DNA of 64,000 nt. It comes from Paenibacillus timonensis (GTDB lineage: Bacteria > Bacillota > Bacilli > Paenibacillales > Paenibacillaceae). Position 1 is the stretch's first letter; each line of letters begins with the position of its first letter. A model generated the notes under the pieces. That model did not search any database and was not told the DNA's origin. It saw nothing but the letters and a program-made list of their open reading frames with translations. The position numbers and the translations under genes were made by a program. This document shows, piece by piece, positions 53,569 to 62,841 of the stretch. The stretch covers positions 159,835-223,834 of the forward strand of contig NZ_WNZY01000008.1 of NCBI RefSeq assembly GCF_009725205.1, read 5' to 3'.

Positions 53569-54861
53569 ATGAATGAAATGAACGCTTCGCCTGAAATCAG
53601 GCCAAAATCACGTTTCTATTACGGCTGGATTATCGTCCTGCTTACGTTTATCACCTTGCTTGTCTCGGCAGGCATTCGCTCCTTGCCGAGCGTGCTGCTT
53701 CTCCCGTTTCAGGATGAATTCGGCTGGAGCCGGGGCAGCATCTCGAGCGTCATCTCCATCGGCATCCTTCTGTACGGCCTGGTCGGTCCCTTCTCGGCTT
53801 CCCTGCTGCTGCGCTTTGGCTTCCGCAAAGTGATCATCTGCTCATTGTCTGTGCTTGGGTTAAGCCTGGCTGTCACTCCGTTCATCCATGCTTTATGGCA
53901 ATTTGAACTGCTCTGGGGCGTCGTGTCGGGCTTGTCCACCGGGATGATGGCTAACGTCTTGGGCGTCACGGTCAGCAACCAATGGTTCGTCAAGCGAAAA
54001 GGTCTAATTATCGGACTGCTCACCGCAAGTGCGGCGACCGGCCAATTGCTGTTTCTGCCCTTGTTCGCCAAACTGACATCGGACCTCGGCTGGCGCTACG
54101 CCGTGTATGTTGCCGTCGCCAACATTGTCGTCGTCCTGGTTGCCGTCACGATCTGGATGCGTAATCACCCGTACGAGGTTGGCGCCGCCCCCTATGGTTC
54201 GACCGAGGTCATCAAACCGGAGCCCTTCCGGGGCAACATCTTGATCGCGCCGTTGCAAAATTTGCGACTGGCGATGAAACACCCGACGTTTTGGCTGCTT
54301 GCTGGCACCTTCTTTTTCTGCGGCTTTTCGACCAACGGCCTCATCGGCACGCATTTGATCGCCGCCTGCGGCGATCACGGCATGCTGGAAGTTGCCGCCG
54401 CCGGACTTCTCGCGATGATGGGCGTCTTCGATTTGTTTGGCACTACGATTTCCGGCTGGTTGTCGGACCGTTTCGACAGCCGTAAGCTGTTGTTCTGGTA
54501 CTACGGCCTGCGCGGGCTCTCCTTACTGTTCCTGCCGTTCGCGCTGAACTCGGCTTCCCCCGCTATGCTCGTCGTGTTTTCCGTCTTCTACGGCCTCGAC
54601 TGGATCGCTACCGTTCCGCCGACCGCCAAACTGGCGGGCGAAACGTTCGGGAAAGAGAGATCCGGCATGATCTTCGGCTGGGTGGTCGTCGCCCACCAAA
54701 TCGGTGCCTCCACGGCCGCGTACGGCGCGGGGGTTCTGCGCGATTGGCTGGGAAGCTACTCCCAAGCGTTCGTGATCGCCGGATTCGTATGCTTCGTGGC
54801 TGCGGTCATGGCGATGCAAATCCGCAGAGCTCAAAGCCGGGCGGCGGAAGCAGCCCTGTAA
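53569..54861 (+). CDS. MFS transporter (monocarboxylate-porter-like)
   Basis: Twelve-helix major facilitator (430 aa). It begins with FYYGWIIVLLTFITLLVSAGIRSLPS, typical of the OFA/MCT-like branch, and has the helix 2-3 loop region and GWRYAVYVAVANIVVVL in helix 6. The second half has DRFDSRKLLFWYYGLRG and AGETFGKERSGMIFGWV. ATG 53569 has GAGGAGAAA upstream. The likely substrate is a small carboxylate or drug. Regulated with the MarR gene. Confidence 0.88.
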   Translation: MNEMNASPEIRPKSRFYYGWIIVLLTFITLLVSAGIRSLPSVLLLPFQDEFGWSRGSISSVISIGILLYGLVGPFSASLLLRFGFRKVIICSLSVLGLSLAVTPFIHALWQFELLWGVVSGLSTGMMANVLGVTVSNQWFVKRKGLIIGLLTASAATGQLLFLPLFAKLTSDLGWRYAVYVAVANIVVVLVAVTIWMRNHPYEVGAAPYGSTEVIKPEPFRGNILIAPLQNLRLAMKHPTFWLLAGTFFFCGFSTNGLIGTHLIAACGDHGMLEVAAAGLLAMMGVFDLFGTTISGWLSDRFDSRKLLFWYYGLRGLSLLFLPFALNSASPAMLVVFSVFYGLDWIATVPPTAKLAGETFGKERSGMIFGWVVVAHQIGASTAAYGAGVLRDWLGSYSQAFVIAGFVCFVAAVMAMQIRRAQSRAAEAAL

Positions 54862-54982
54862 GATTTGCCAAGCGATGATTTCCTCCAAAATTCGCGCTTG
54901 CCTATCCAACAACCGAACCGAAATATGCTAGAATAAAGAGCATCATGGTTGCGATAGAACTAACAGAAGGGGACGTCATCGT

Positions 54983-55552
54983 TTGGCACAATTATTTTAC
55001 AAATACGGAGCAATGAACAGCGGCAAGTCTATCGAAATTTTGAAAGTAGCTCATAATTATGAAGAACAGAACAAGCCGGTATTGCTCTTTACCTCGGCGA
55101 TCGATAATCGCGATGAAGTAGGCTTTGTGTCTTCACGGATCGGATTGCGCCGGCAGGCCATTCCTATTTTTCCGGATACGAACCTGTTTGATATCGTCAA
55201 AAATCATACGCCGCGCCTGTACTGCGTATTGGTGGACGAATGTCAATTTCTCGGCGAGGAAAGCATCAAGCAGTTGGTCCGGATCGTTGACGAACTTAAC
55301 ATTCCGGTTATGGCCTTCGGGCTGAAGAACGACTTCCAGAACCAGCTGTTCGAAGGCAGTCGCCTGCTGCTCATTTATGCGGATAAAATCGAGGAAATGA
55401 AAACCATCTGCTGGTTCTGCGCTCGCAAGGCAACGATGAACTTGCGTGTGGAGAACGGAAAACCCGTTTACACCGGCGAGCAGATCCAAATCGGCGGCAA
55501 CGAGTCGTATTTCCCGGTGTGCCGCAAATGCCACACCAACCCGCCGCTGTAA
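54983..55552 (+). CDS. tdk: Thymidine kinase
   Basis: Type II thymidine kinase (189 aa) of the salvage pathway. The P-loop is [14 protein letters not shown], the Mg motif is VDECQFL, and four zinc cysteines are in ICWFCARKA and [17 protein letters not shown] closes the C terminus as in other bacterial enzymes. TTG 54983 is the start, with AAGGGG 10 bases upstream. Single gene with a strong terminator. Confidence 0.93.
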   Translation: MAQLFYKYGAMNSGKSIEILKVAHNYEEQNKPVLLFTSAIDNRDEVGFVSSRIGLRRQAIPIFPDTNLFDIVKNHTPRLYCVLVDECQFLGEESIKQLVRIVDELNIPVMAFGLKNDFQNQLFEGSRLLLIYADKIEEMKTICWFCARKATMNLRVENGKPVYTGEQIQIGGNESYFPVCRKCHTNPPL

Positions 55553-55567
55553 CTTCTTTCAAAAGTG

Positions 55568-55598
55568 AAACGGACCGGTCAATACCGGTCCGTTTTTT
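55568..55598. terminator. Terminator shared by tdk and the dGTPase gene
   Basis: AAACGGACCGGT, CAAT loop, ACCGGTCCGTTTTTT. It directly follows tdk (+) and is 5 bases from the stop of the convergent gene. Confidence 0.88.
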
Positions 55599-55603
55599 GT
55601 CGC

Positions 55604-57013
55604 TTAATCCATATCGTAAATCGTGCCGACCTTCAGCCCGTACAGCTCGTTGTAGATTTTTTCCGCGTAGGCGTCGGTCATGCCGGCAATATAATCGATG
55701 ATCATATGCTCCCAAGTCCAGATCGGCTTGGCCTTGGCCTGGTCTCGGTCGAACCGCCGCAGCCAGTCGCCGGGAATGATCGATTTGCTCGTCTCCGGAT
55801 CGACGAAAGCGTCCCACAGCCGCTTGATCACCCAAGCGCTGCGCTTTTGCAGCCGCTGTACCCGCAAATCGCGGATCATCGTGACCCAGGCAAAGCTTTT
55901 TAGCACGCTCACCGTCCGCAGCATGTCCTTGTCCTCTTGCCCCTCCTTGACGAACGTGACCTTCTGCCAATCGCCGTCTTCGACCACGCCTAGACTGCCT
56001 ACGAACAAGCTGACCCAATAGGCCTTCACCTCCCGGCGCGTGCGGGAATAGTCCTGATCGCAAATCGGCATTTTGGCCTTCCATATACGTAGGAAATCGT
56101 CCAAAACCTCGGCCACCTTGACCTGAACCTTGTCCGGCATCCACCCCGCCCAAAACGAATCTTCCAAAGTCATGATCTTCTCGACGATCAGCCGCTGGAT
56201 ATTCGAATCCTTGAGAAAATGCTCGTGCACCTCGATTTTCCCCGCCTTGATGCCGTCTTCAAGATCATGGGCCGAATAGGCGATATCGTCGCAAAGGTCC
56301 ATCAACTGCGCTTCAAACGTCTTCTTGCCCTCCGGAATGCCCCATCGGTCGCGGATGGAGGAGATGTACTCCCATTCATGCAGATAAAGTCCCTTCTTGT
56401 TGATCGTACCGGGATACGGATATTTATTCGTTCCGAGCAGCACCGCATCGGATAAATTCAGACCGTCGATGTTTTCCCGCTTCTCCAGGAACATCATCAG
56501 CCGGAAATTGTGAGCGTTGCCTTCGAAATGCTCGTATTTTCGCCGGAGCGCCTCCCGGGTCTGCTGCTCTTCCCCCGGAGTTGGTTGTTTGCCTTTCAAG
56601 GCCGTCCGTACTTTCTCCTCGATCAGCTTCTCCAGAATTTGGTCCAGCACCTCTTCGCCCTTGTGCCCAAACGGAGGGTGCCCGAAATCATGGCAAATCG
56701 CGGCGCATTCCACCACCTCCGGATCGATGACCAAGCCCGGGTGCCGGGCTCGATCGACCGCTAGCTCCGGATACGCGCGCAGCAGGCTTCGCGCTGCTTC
56801 CCGGGCGATTTGCGCGACCTCCAGCGAATGGGTCAGTCGGGTCCGATAGTAATCGCCCGTACCGGCCCCAAACACTTGCGACTTCCCTTGCAGCCGGCGG
56901 AAGGTTGGGGAATGGATTAACCGCGAATAATCGCGTTCGAAGGTGGCACGGTTATTTTCATGTCCGATATTGTCCGGGTATTGGCGGTGCTCCCTTAGTT
57001 CCTGGATGTTCAT
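55604..57013 (-). CDS. dgt: Deoxyguanosinetriphosphate triphosphohydrolase-like protein
   Basis: HD-domain dNTP triphosphohydrolase (469 aa), releasing deoxynucleoside and triphosphate. Family opening is FERDYSRLIHSPTFRRLQGKSQVF, the HD metal residues are in RTRLTHSLEVAQIAREA and AAICHDFGHPPFGHKGE, and CDDIAYSAHDLEDGI holds the last metal Asp. Length fits Dgt type 1 enzymes. ATG 57013. It lies convergently beside tdk, which gives a local cluster of dNTP-pool functions with the HAD nucleotidase at 50777. Confidence 0.92.
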   Translation of the reverse strand: MNIQELREHRQYPDNIGHENNRATFERDYSRLIHSPTFRRLQGKSQVFGAGTGDYYRTRLTHSLEVAQIAREAARSLLRAYPELAVDRARHPGLVIDPEVVECAAICHDFGHPPFGHKGEEVLDQILEKLIEEKVRTALKGKQPTPGEEQQTREALRRKYEHFEGNAHNFRLMMFLEKRENIDGLNLSDAVLLGTNKYPYPGTINKKGLYLHEWEYISSIRDRWGIPEGKKTFEAQLMDLCDDIAYSAHDLEDGIKAGKIEVHEHFLKDSNIQRLIVEKIMTLEDSFWAGWMPDKVQVKVAEVLDDFLRIWKAKMPICDQDYSRTRREVKAYWVSLFVGSLGVVEDGDWQKVTFVKEGQEDKDMLRTVSVLKSFAWVTMIRDLRVQRLQKRSAWVIKRLWDAFVDPETSKSIIPGDWLRRFDRDQAKAKPIWTWEHMIIDYIAGMTDAYAEKIYNELYGLKVGTIYDMD

Positions 57014-57198
57014 GGCTCTTGCACTCCTTATCGCTTGCTCTCTTTTCTGTTATTGTAGCCGTCCGTAGCCGGAACATAAAGCGCCGGGTCTAAAATTTGT
57101 TGAATCACACCAGAATTGGGGGAATCGAGAGTGAGGCTGTTGCCTGATGCAACGGGATAATCCTCAAAGAAAGGGAACGGATAGATGAAATCAATTAA

Positions 57199-57227
57199 AG
57201 CCGGCCCCCTGAAAGGAGTATCCGGCT
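57199..57227. terminator. Weak hairpin after the molybdo-oxidoreductase gene
   Basis: AAGCCGG and CCGGCTT around a 17-base loop, 21 bases past the stop at 57248. The T-run is better on the plus strand than on the minus strand that needs it. Confidence 0.4.
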
Positions 57228-57247
57228 TCTTTTTACTATACGATCTA

Positions 57248-58528
57248 TCAGCTCAGTCCCACCCACGCATCATTGGAATAGCCGCGCTGCTCCCAATATC
57301 CGACATGCTCGCCTTCAATCAGCTCGATTCGTGTCAGCCACTTCACCGACTTGTAGGCGTACATTTTAGGAACGATCAGCCTTACGGGCCCCCCCAAGTC
57401 GCTCGGAATCGGCTTACCGTCGTGCATCACCGCTACCATGACATCTTCTAGGTCCGCCTGTTCCAAAGTGAGGGTATCGGTGTATACGCCGTCCCCCGAA
57501 TAGAACTTCACCGTTTGGGCGCCCGGCTTCACGCCGGCTTTCTTGAGCAGCACTCGCAACGGAATCCCCTCCCAAGTATTCTTGTACACCGACCAGCCTG
57601 TGACACAGTGAAAATCGCTGACCTGTACTGTACGCTCCAGCTTGAGAAAATCCTCCCAACCCCACTTGAACTTGTTGTTCACCAAACCGTCGATCGTAAA
57701 CGACCAGTTCTCGTTGGAGAAGGACGGGATATCCGTCACCGTATAGACGCGAAAATGTCCCTGCGCCCCGCCGCCAACAACCTGCGCGGAGGCCGGCAGC
57801 GGCACCGGATTCGGAACTAGCCGATTGGCATTCTCCTCTAGCAGCCGGTCGACGGTACTCGTACCGCCGATGCTGCCGAGAGAGCTGCCCAGCCATTTGA
57901 GAAAGGTTGGTCCGACCGTTACCGCCAGCCCGACGCCGATCGCCCCGCGGATAAAAGCTCGGCGGGTGTAGACCGGTTGGGGAGACGTTGGCCCTTGAGG
58001 TTGTTTGACTCCTGTCCCCGCCTCTTTGCCTGCGGCGGCAGGACGCACTTCAGGCTGAATCGACCGTCTAGCGGGTTCCTTCAGCCATTTTGTCCGGGTT
58101 AAGGAATGGTAGATGATATACGGCAACCCGATCCAGGTCAATAAGTCATGCACGGTCAGCGCCGCATTGGACACCCTTGGCCCCACCGCCTTGAACTGCC
58201 ACAGCAGCACGCCCGAGCCAAACCAGCCCAACAGCAATGCGAGGACCATAATCACGTTAAAGCGCTGCCAGGGCTTCTGACGCAACTGCTTCCAGTGCTT
58301 CCCCGCTAACAGCAGGTAATACAAGACCGGGAGGATCGAGGCGATGCCTACCGCGATATGCAGCCATTTCATCCAAACCCGACCCTCGCCCAGCAAACCG
58401 CGCCAAAACCCGCCGACCAGCAGCAGCCCTGTCAGGGCCAGAATCACGACGATCCAGCCGTTCCAGGCATGCAGGGCGACGAGTTTTTTGCCAAAACCCT
58501 TACGCAGGCCTTCCAGGATTCCCTTCAT
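57248..58528 (-). CDS. Fused membrane/molybdopterin sulfite-oxidase-fold oxidoreductase
   Basis: Protein of 426 aa. Residues 1-155 have four hydrophobic segments resembling cytochrome b561/YedZ-like domains, with His in LVALHAWNGW and VHDLLTWIG. A linker leads to a twin-arginine-like motif TRRAFIRGA at about 190 and a hydrophobic stretch. Residues 240-420 form a sulfite-oxidase/YedY Mo-pterin domain with the Mo-ligand Cys in SDFHCVTGWSVY and LGGPVRLIVPKMYAYKS. It should transfer electrons from a periplasm-side substrate to the membrane. It follows the kinase gene by 15 bases. Confidence 0.85.
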   Translation of the reverse strand: MKGILEGLRKGFGKKLVALHAWNGWIVVILALTGLLLVGGFWRGLLGEGRVWMKWLHIAVGIASILPVLYYLLLAGKHWKQLRQKPWQRFNVIMVLALLLGWFGSGVLLWQFKAVGPRVSNAALTVHDLLTWIGLPYIIYHSLTRTKWLKEPARRSIQPEVRPAAAGKEAGTGVKQPQGPTSPQPVYTRRAFIRGAIGVGLAVTVGPTFLKWLGSSLGSIGGTSTVDRLLEENANRLVPNPVPLPASAQVVGGGAQGHFRVYTVTDIPSFSNENWSFTIDGLVNNKFKWGWEDFLKLERTVQVSDFHCVTGWSVYKNTWEGIPLRVLLKKAGVKPGAQTVKFYSGDGVYTDTLTLEQADLEDVMVAVMHDGKPIPSDLGGPVRLIVPKMYAYKSVKWLTRIELIEGEHVGYWEQRGYSNDAWVGLS

Positions 58529-58543
58529 TGCTCCACCGCCTCC

Positions 58544-59629
58544 TCAATTCGTTGAATCCGCCTCGGCATGCCTGCCATCGCCGGCCTCCAGCACCGTGAA
58601 CCAAAACGCACTGCCCCCCGACTCCGCTTCATCCACGCCGATCTCTCCGCCATATTGTTCCACCAGCCGCTTGGCGATAGACAGCCCCAGGCCGGCGCCT
58701 CCGCTATCCCGGCTGCGGGAACGATCGGAGCGGTAAAACCGTTCGAAGATCCGAACCCTCTCTTCAGGAGGGACGCCCGCACCTTGATCCGTAATTGTAA
58801 ACCGCACCCTCTTACCTTCTTGGCTGCCGGAGATCTCCATCGCCGAGCACGTAATCGTCCCGCCTTGGGGAGAATGCCTTACGGCATTTTCCAGCAGGTT
58901 TTGCAGCACTCGTTCTAGGTGCCGGGGCGCCATTCGGAGCTTTAGGGGCCGATCGGGCAACTGCACCGCCAACTGCAGCGACTTCGCTTCGCTAGGCTTG
59001 GCGAAACGCGGCAGCAGCTCGACGAGGACGTCCTCCGCGATCGAGAGCTGAAGCTCCTCCGCTTCCAGTCTTGCCGACTCCAGCGTCGACAACTCCAATA
59101 AATCCTGGATCAGCTCCCCAAGCCGTACCGTCTCCGTCCGAATGGTGGTCAAGTAACGGCGGAAGGCGGCCTCATCCTGTATGACATCGTCCTCCAGCGC
59201 TTCCACGTAGGACTGAACCGAAGCGAGCGGCGTTCTCAAGTCATGAGCCATGTTGGCGACCAATTCGCGTTGTGCAGCCTCCGCCGCCGAAACTCGATTG
59301 AAGCTGGCCTCGAGGCTGTCCCCCATGTGGTTGAACTGATCGGCCAACTGGCGGAACTCCTTCAACCCGGTATACTCGACCCGTGCCTTCAAATCGCCTT
59401 CAGCAATACGTCTTGCCCCTTCGCCGATCCGCTTAACCGAGGCTTCCAGCGGCCGTACCAACACGAAGTGCAGCAGCGCCGATACCAAACCCGCGCCGAT
59501 CGAAGCGATCGTCAGCCAGACAAATTGCTCCCTGTTCAGCAGCATATATCGATAAAACGCCAGCAGCAGCAGAATGATCATCGCGATGCTGACCAGGTTG
59601 GCCAGCAGGAGGTAGGACCGCAGCTTCAT
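58544..59629 (-). CDS. Sensor histidine kinase
   Basis: Membrane kinase of 361 aa: two hydrophobic segments (YLLLANLVSIAMIILLLLAF and LVSALLHFVLV region), HAMP around residues 60-110, HisKA with the phosphoacceptor His in NMAHDLRTPLASVQ, and the ATPase domain with LLENAVRHSPQG, TDQGAGVPP and GGAGLGLSIAKRL. ATG 59629 has GGAG 3-4 bases upstream and overlaps the regulator gene stop; an upstream in-frame start is inside that gene. Signal unknown. Confidence 0.9.
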   Translation of the reverse strand: MKLRSYLLLANLVSIAMIILLLLAFYRYMLLNREQFVWLTIASIGAGLVSALLHFVLVRPLEASVKRIGEGARRIAEGDLKARVEYTGLKEFRQLADQFNHMGDSLEASFNRVSAAEAAQRELVANMAHDLRTPLASVQSYVEALEDDVIQDEAAFRRYLTTIRTETVRLGELIQDLLELSTLESARLEAEELQLSIAEDVLVELLPRFAKPSEAKSLQLAVQLPDRPLKLRMAPRHLERVLQNLLENAVRHSPQGGTITCSAMEISGSQEGKRVRFTITDQGAGVPPEERVRIFERFYRSDRSRSRDSGGAGLGLSIAKRLVEQYGGEIGVDEAESGGSAFWFTVLEAGDGRHAEADSTN

Positions 59630-60366
59630 CGCTCCTGCCCCCTTGCTTCGAGCTTGTAGCCAATGCCCCACACCGTTTTGATCCAGTCCGGGGCAGAAGG
59701 GTTGGCTTCGATTTTTTCCCGCAGCCGCCGGATATGAACGGTCACCGTCGTTGTATCGCCGTCATACGCGACATCCCACACCTGGTTTAGCAGCTGGCTG
59801 CGCGAGAACACCTTGCCCGGATACTTCGCGAGCAGATGCAGCAGATCGAATTCCTTCATCGTCAAATCCGCTTCGGCTCCCTTGATCAATACCCGTCGCT
59901 CCTGCGGATAAATCTCCAGACCGTCAAACGCAATTACTGGCTCTACTCCCCCTTCGCCGGTGATATTCCGGGGTTCCGCCGCTGCAGTTGCTCCTGCCTG
60001 AATGCCGGATCGCCGCAAAATATTCTTGATGCGCAAGACCAGCTCACGGGGACTAAACGGTTTGGTCAGATAATCGTCCGCTCCCATGGTGAGACCCAAC
60101 AGCCGGTCGGCTTCCTCTCCGCGGGCCGTCAGCATGATGATAGGCGTATCCTCCTGCTGCCGAATCCGGTCGCACACCTCAAGACCACCAAGCTTCGGCA
60201 TCATGAGATCCAGCACCAACAAGTCGGGATGATGATGCTCCCAATGTCGCAGCGCTTCGTCCCCGTCAGCGGCAACCCAAACCGTCCAGCCCTCCCGCTC
60301 TAGATAACGGCGGCAGACATCCGTAATATTTTGTTCATCGTCGGCAACTACAATTTTGGCGCTCAC
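59626..60366 (-). CDS. OmpR/PhoB-family response regulator
   Basis: Regulator of 246 aa: receiver domain with IVVADDEQN, phosphoacceptor Asp in LLVLDLMMPKLGG near residue 52 and Lys in YLTKPFSPREL; a linker; and a winged helix with LTMKEFDLLHLLAKYPGKVFSR and TVTVHIRRLREKIE. GTG 60366 was chosen because GGGGGC lies upstream and the domain begins directly after. It is the first gene of a three-gene operon with the kinase and the Mo-oxidoreductase, which it may control. Confidence 0.92.
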   Translation of the reverse strand: MSAKIVVADDEQNITDVCRRYLEREGWTVWVAADGDEALRHWEHHHPDLLVLDLMMPKLGGLEVCDRIRQQEDTPIIMLTARGEEADRLLGLTMGADDYLTKPFSPRELVLRIKNILRRSGIQAGATAAAEPRNITGEGGVEPVIAFDGLEIYPQERRVLIKGAEADLTMKEFDLLHLLAKYPGKVFSRSQLLNQVWDVAYDGDTTTVTVHIRRLREKIEANPSAPDWIKTVWGIGYKLEARGQER

Positions 60367-60453
60367 CCATATTGCCCCCTGGCTTGTGGAAAGTTCTTCC
60401 TGTATCATTAATCACATTATATCGCGATGTTAGCTGGGATACGACCTCTTCCG

Positions 60454-60786
60454 TTATTTGCCCATCTCGCTGTCGGTCATCTCCTGGCCGCTCATCTCCT
60501 GATCGGTCATCTCCTGATCGGTCATATTCCCATCCTTCATCTCGCCGTCCTTCATCTCATCACCCATCATGTCCTCGCTCATTCCATCGTCCTTCGTCTC
60601 TTCTCCCATCGTACCCTCGCTCATTCCGTCGTCCTTCATTTCGCTATTCCCGGCGGTACCGCTCATTTCCGTCGAGGCATTGGCCCCATCGTTCATGTTC
60701 TCCTTGTTCATGTCGTTGTTCTTGGCCCCGCAAGCCGCTAATGTCAGCATAGTTCCAAGCAGCAAGATGACACCGATTTTCTTCAT
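60454..60786 (-). CDS. Met-repeat lipoprotein (MXKDX-like pentapeptide repeat)
   Basis: Lipoprotein of 110 aa. A short signal peptide ends in the lipobox LAAC at residue 19. The mature part is acidic, with 16 Met in about 92 residues. In the last 34 residues Met occurs every fifth position (units such as MKDGE, MTDQE and MSGQE). This resembles the pentapeptide MXKDX-repeat proteins of other bacteria. ATG 60786 follows GGAAGAGG; the longer frame has no signal peptide at its start. Function unknown; Met-rich acidic sequence could bind Cu or other soft metals at the cell surface. Confidence 0.75.
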   Translation of the reverse strand: MKKIGVILLLGTMLTLAACGAKNNDMNKENMNDGANASTEMSGTAGNSEMKDDGMSEGTMGEETKDDGMSEDMMGDEMKDGEMKDGNMTDQEMTDQEMSGQEMTDSEMGK

Positions 60787-60919
60787 CGTTCCTCTTCCTT
60801 TCGTCATTTGGACTCGTTCGCCTCTTATCTTAACGAACAATGCTAACCATCCAAGAACGAACCGCTTGCGAAATTCTTAGAAAAGCCTTACGAAATTGTT
60901 ACAACACGGCCTTACAAGG

Positions 60920-60953
60920 AAAAACCCGCCTCAGGCTATGCCTGAAACGGGTT
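60920..60953 (-). terminator. Terminator of the TetR-ABC operon
   Basis: Minus-strand AACCCG and TCAGGC pair with GCCTGA and CGGGTT and are followed by TTT. It lies 15 bases after the TetR stop. Confidence 0.85.
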
Positions 60954-60967
60954 ATCATTCACAACAT

Positions 60968-61639
60968 TTATTGGGAACGGCCGGCGATGCCGTACATCAG
61001 CAGATCCAAAGTGCGTTCAATTTCTTCCTCTTCGTCAAAAGGGAAATCCGGCACGATCAGCACATGCACCAGAATCATCCCGATCATCACGCTGGCTCCG
61101 GTTCTGGCGATCCGCCATGGCGGCGCTTCAACCAACTGACCTTTTTCCTGAAAGTGTAAAACAACTCTCTGGATTCGCTGAAAGACAATCTCGGACGCCA
61201 GGTTTTTCACCTGCTCCAGCAGCTCTGGCTGAAACGGGACCTCCTGAATCAGTATTTTGATAATCCGCATATTCTCGCGGACGAACTTGAAACGGTCCTT
61301 GGCCAACGCGCGAAAAAAGTCCTCCGCCCGCTCGTACGGCAGATCGAGCATTTTGGCAAAATCCCGAAGCAGAAACGGCGCAACTAGCTTGATCACGATC
61401 GGCCCGGCGATGGACAACAGCAAATCCTTTTTGGTCTTGTAATGGCGGAAAATCGTTCCTTCCGCGACCCCGGCCTTTTGCGCGATTTCGCTGGTGGAGG
61501 TGGCCGCATACCCTTTCTCCGCAAAAATCTCCGTCGCCGCCTCCAAAATTTTGATCTGCTTCTCCGTCTTCTTCTCTGTGTCCTCTTCTTCCGTCAACCG
61601 GATCAAGTCCTCCAGCCACTGCTCTTTCTCATTCGACAT
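60968..61639 (-). CDS. TetR-family transcriptional repressor
   Basis: Regulator of 223 aa with an N-terminal TetR helix-turn-helix (ILEAATEIFAEKGYAATSTSEIAQKAGVAEGTIFRHYKTK shown in parts: AATEIFAEKGYAA, EIAQKAGVAEGTIFRHY) and a helical ligand domain. A stretch KKTEKQIK precedes the domain. It is the last gene of a three-gene operon, 50 bases after the ABC permease. Matching palindromes flank the operon promoter near 63650, so it should repress itself and the exporter until an unknown ligand binds. Confidence 0.88.
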   Translation of the reverse strand: MSNEKEQWLEDLIRLTEEEDTEKKTEKQIKILEAATEIFAEKGYAATSTSEIAQKAGVAEGTIFRHYKTKKDLLLSIAGPIVIKLVAPFLLRDFAKMLDLPYERAEDFFRALAKDRFKFVRENMRIIKILIQEVPFQPELLEQVKNLASEIVFQRIQRVVLHFQEKGQLVEAPPWRIARTGASVMIGMILVHVLIVPDFPFDEEEEIERTLDLLMYGIAGRSQ

Positions 61640-61689
61640 AGAGGCCTCTCCCCTTTCCCTTCGTATCGTAAGCTTCTTTGTCCAGCGTA

Positions 61690-62841
61690 CTATATTTTGC
61701 GGTGCTTACGCAACGCGAGGACATTGGCCAGCATAAATACGAGGGATAGCCCGGCCAGCACATAGACGTCCAGTGCGATCCCGCTCCAGCCCTCGCCGCG
61801 GATCATGATGCCGCGCAGCGCGTCCGCACCGTACTTCAACGGTGTAATGTGTGTAATCCAGCGCAACCAAGGCGAAATGCTCTCCAGGTCGAACAATCCA
61901 GAGAAGAACACCTGCGGCACGATGACGACCGGAATGAATTGAATCATTTGGAATTCCGAGTTTGCGAAAGCCGAGAGCAGCGTGCCGAAGCTAAGGGCCG
62001 AGAGCGACAACAGCAGCATGATCAGCAAAACGTACCCGAAAGAACCCACCATGAGGCTGCCGAGCACATAGACGGTAAATCCGGCGATGAGCACTGCCTG
62101 CAGGCTTGTAAAGATACCGAAGCCGGCCATGTAGCCAGTGACGATTTCCCATCGGCGCAACGGAGTGGCGAGCAGTCGTTCCAACGTGCCGCTCGTTCGC
62201 TCGCGCAGAAAGGAAACCCCGGCGATCAAGAACACGAAGAAGAAGGCAAACAAACCAATGAGCACGGGGCTTAAGCTGTCGAAAGAGGACATGTTTGCCC
62301 CTCCGTATAAATATTCGAACACCGGCGTCTGCGTCGTTAGCCGTTGCTGCGCCGCGCCCTCCGTATTAGCTGCAGCACCGGTGGCCGGATTCGTGGCTGC
62401 TGCGCTGCCAGGATCAACAACGGTACTGCTGCTCTGGTCTGGGGTCGTCATACTTGAAGCGCCTGGAACCCCTTGGCCTTGCAGCGTTTTTTGGATCAGC
62501 ATAATAACTGCCCGGTTCTTGGAGGGATCGCTGCCTTCCAGTAAGATATTCGGCACGCCTTGATCGAAGCGGATCATCGCATCGATCTCTTGATCAGCTA
62601 GAGCCGCTTCGGCTGCTGCCTCCGTCATGAAGGCGGTCACTTCAGCATCCGCACTGCTCAATTTATCGGCCAGGGCGGCTGGTACTTGCACCGTACCGAT
62701 TTTAGGCTGATAGGCGTCGCCGTTAAACACGAGATACATCATGGCTAAAACCAACAGCGGGGCGACGATCAACAAAGCCATTGTCCGTTTATCGTGAATG
62801 AATTGGCGAATAATGCGAACAATCAGAGCCCGGATTCTCAT
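61690..62841 (-). CDS. ABC-2 type exporter permease
   Basis: Membrane subunit (383 aa) of the YhhJ/drug-exporter ABC-2 type. One helix near the N terminus is followed by an extracytoplasmic domain of about 150 residues with a Thr/Ala/Pro-rich part (SSTVVDPGSAAATNPATG), then five helices, including FVFLIAGVSFLRERTSGTLERLLATPLRRWE with the conserved ERTSGTLERL coupling motif. It overlaps the ATPase stop by 4 bases. Likely exports a drug or toxic compound. Confidence 0.88.
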   Translation of the reverse strand: MRIRALIVRIIRQFIHDKRTMALLIVAPLLVLAMMYLVFNGDAYQPKIGTVQVPAALADKLSSADAEVTAFMTEAAAEAALADQEIDAMIRFDQGVPNILLEGSDPSKNRAVIMLIQKTLQGQGVPGASSMTTPDQSSSTVVDPGSAAATNPATGAAANTEGAAQQRLTTQTPVFEYLYGGANMSSFDSLSPVLIGLFAFFFVFLIAGVSFLRERTSGTLERLLATPLRRWEIVTGYMAGFGIFTSLQAVLIAGFTVYVLGSLMVGSFGYVLLIMLLLSLSALSFGTLLSAFANSEFQMIQFIPVVIVPQVFFSGLFDLESISPWLRWITHITPLKYGADALRGIMIRGEGWSGIALDVYVLAGLSLVFMLANVLALRKHRKI

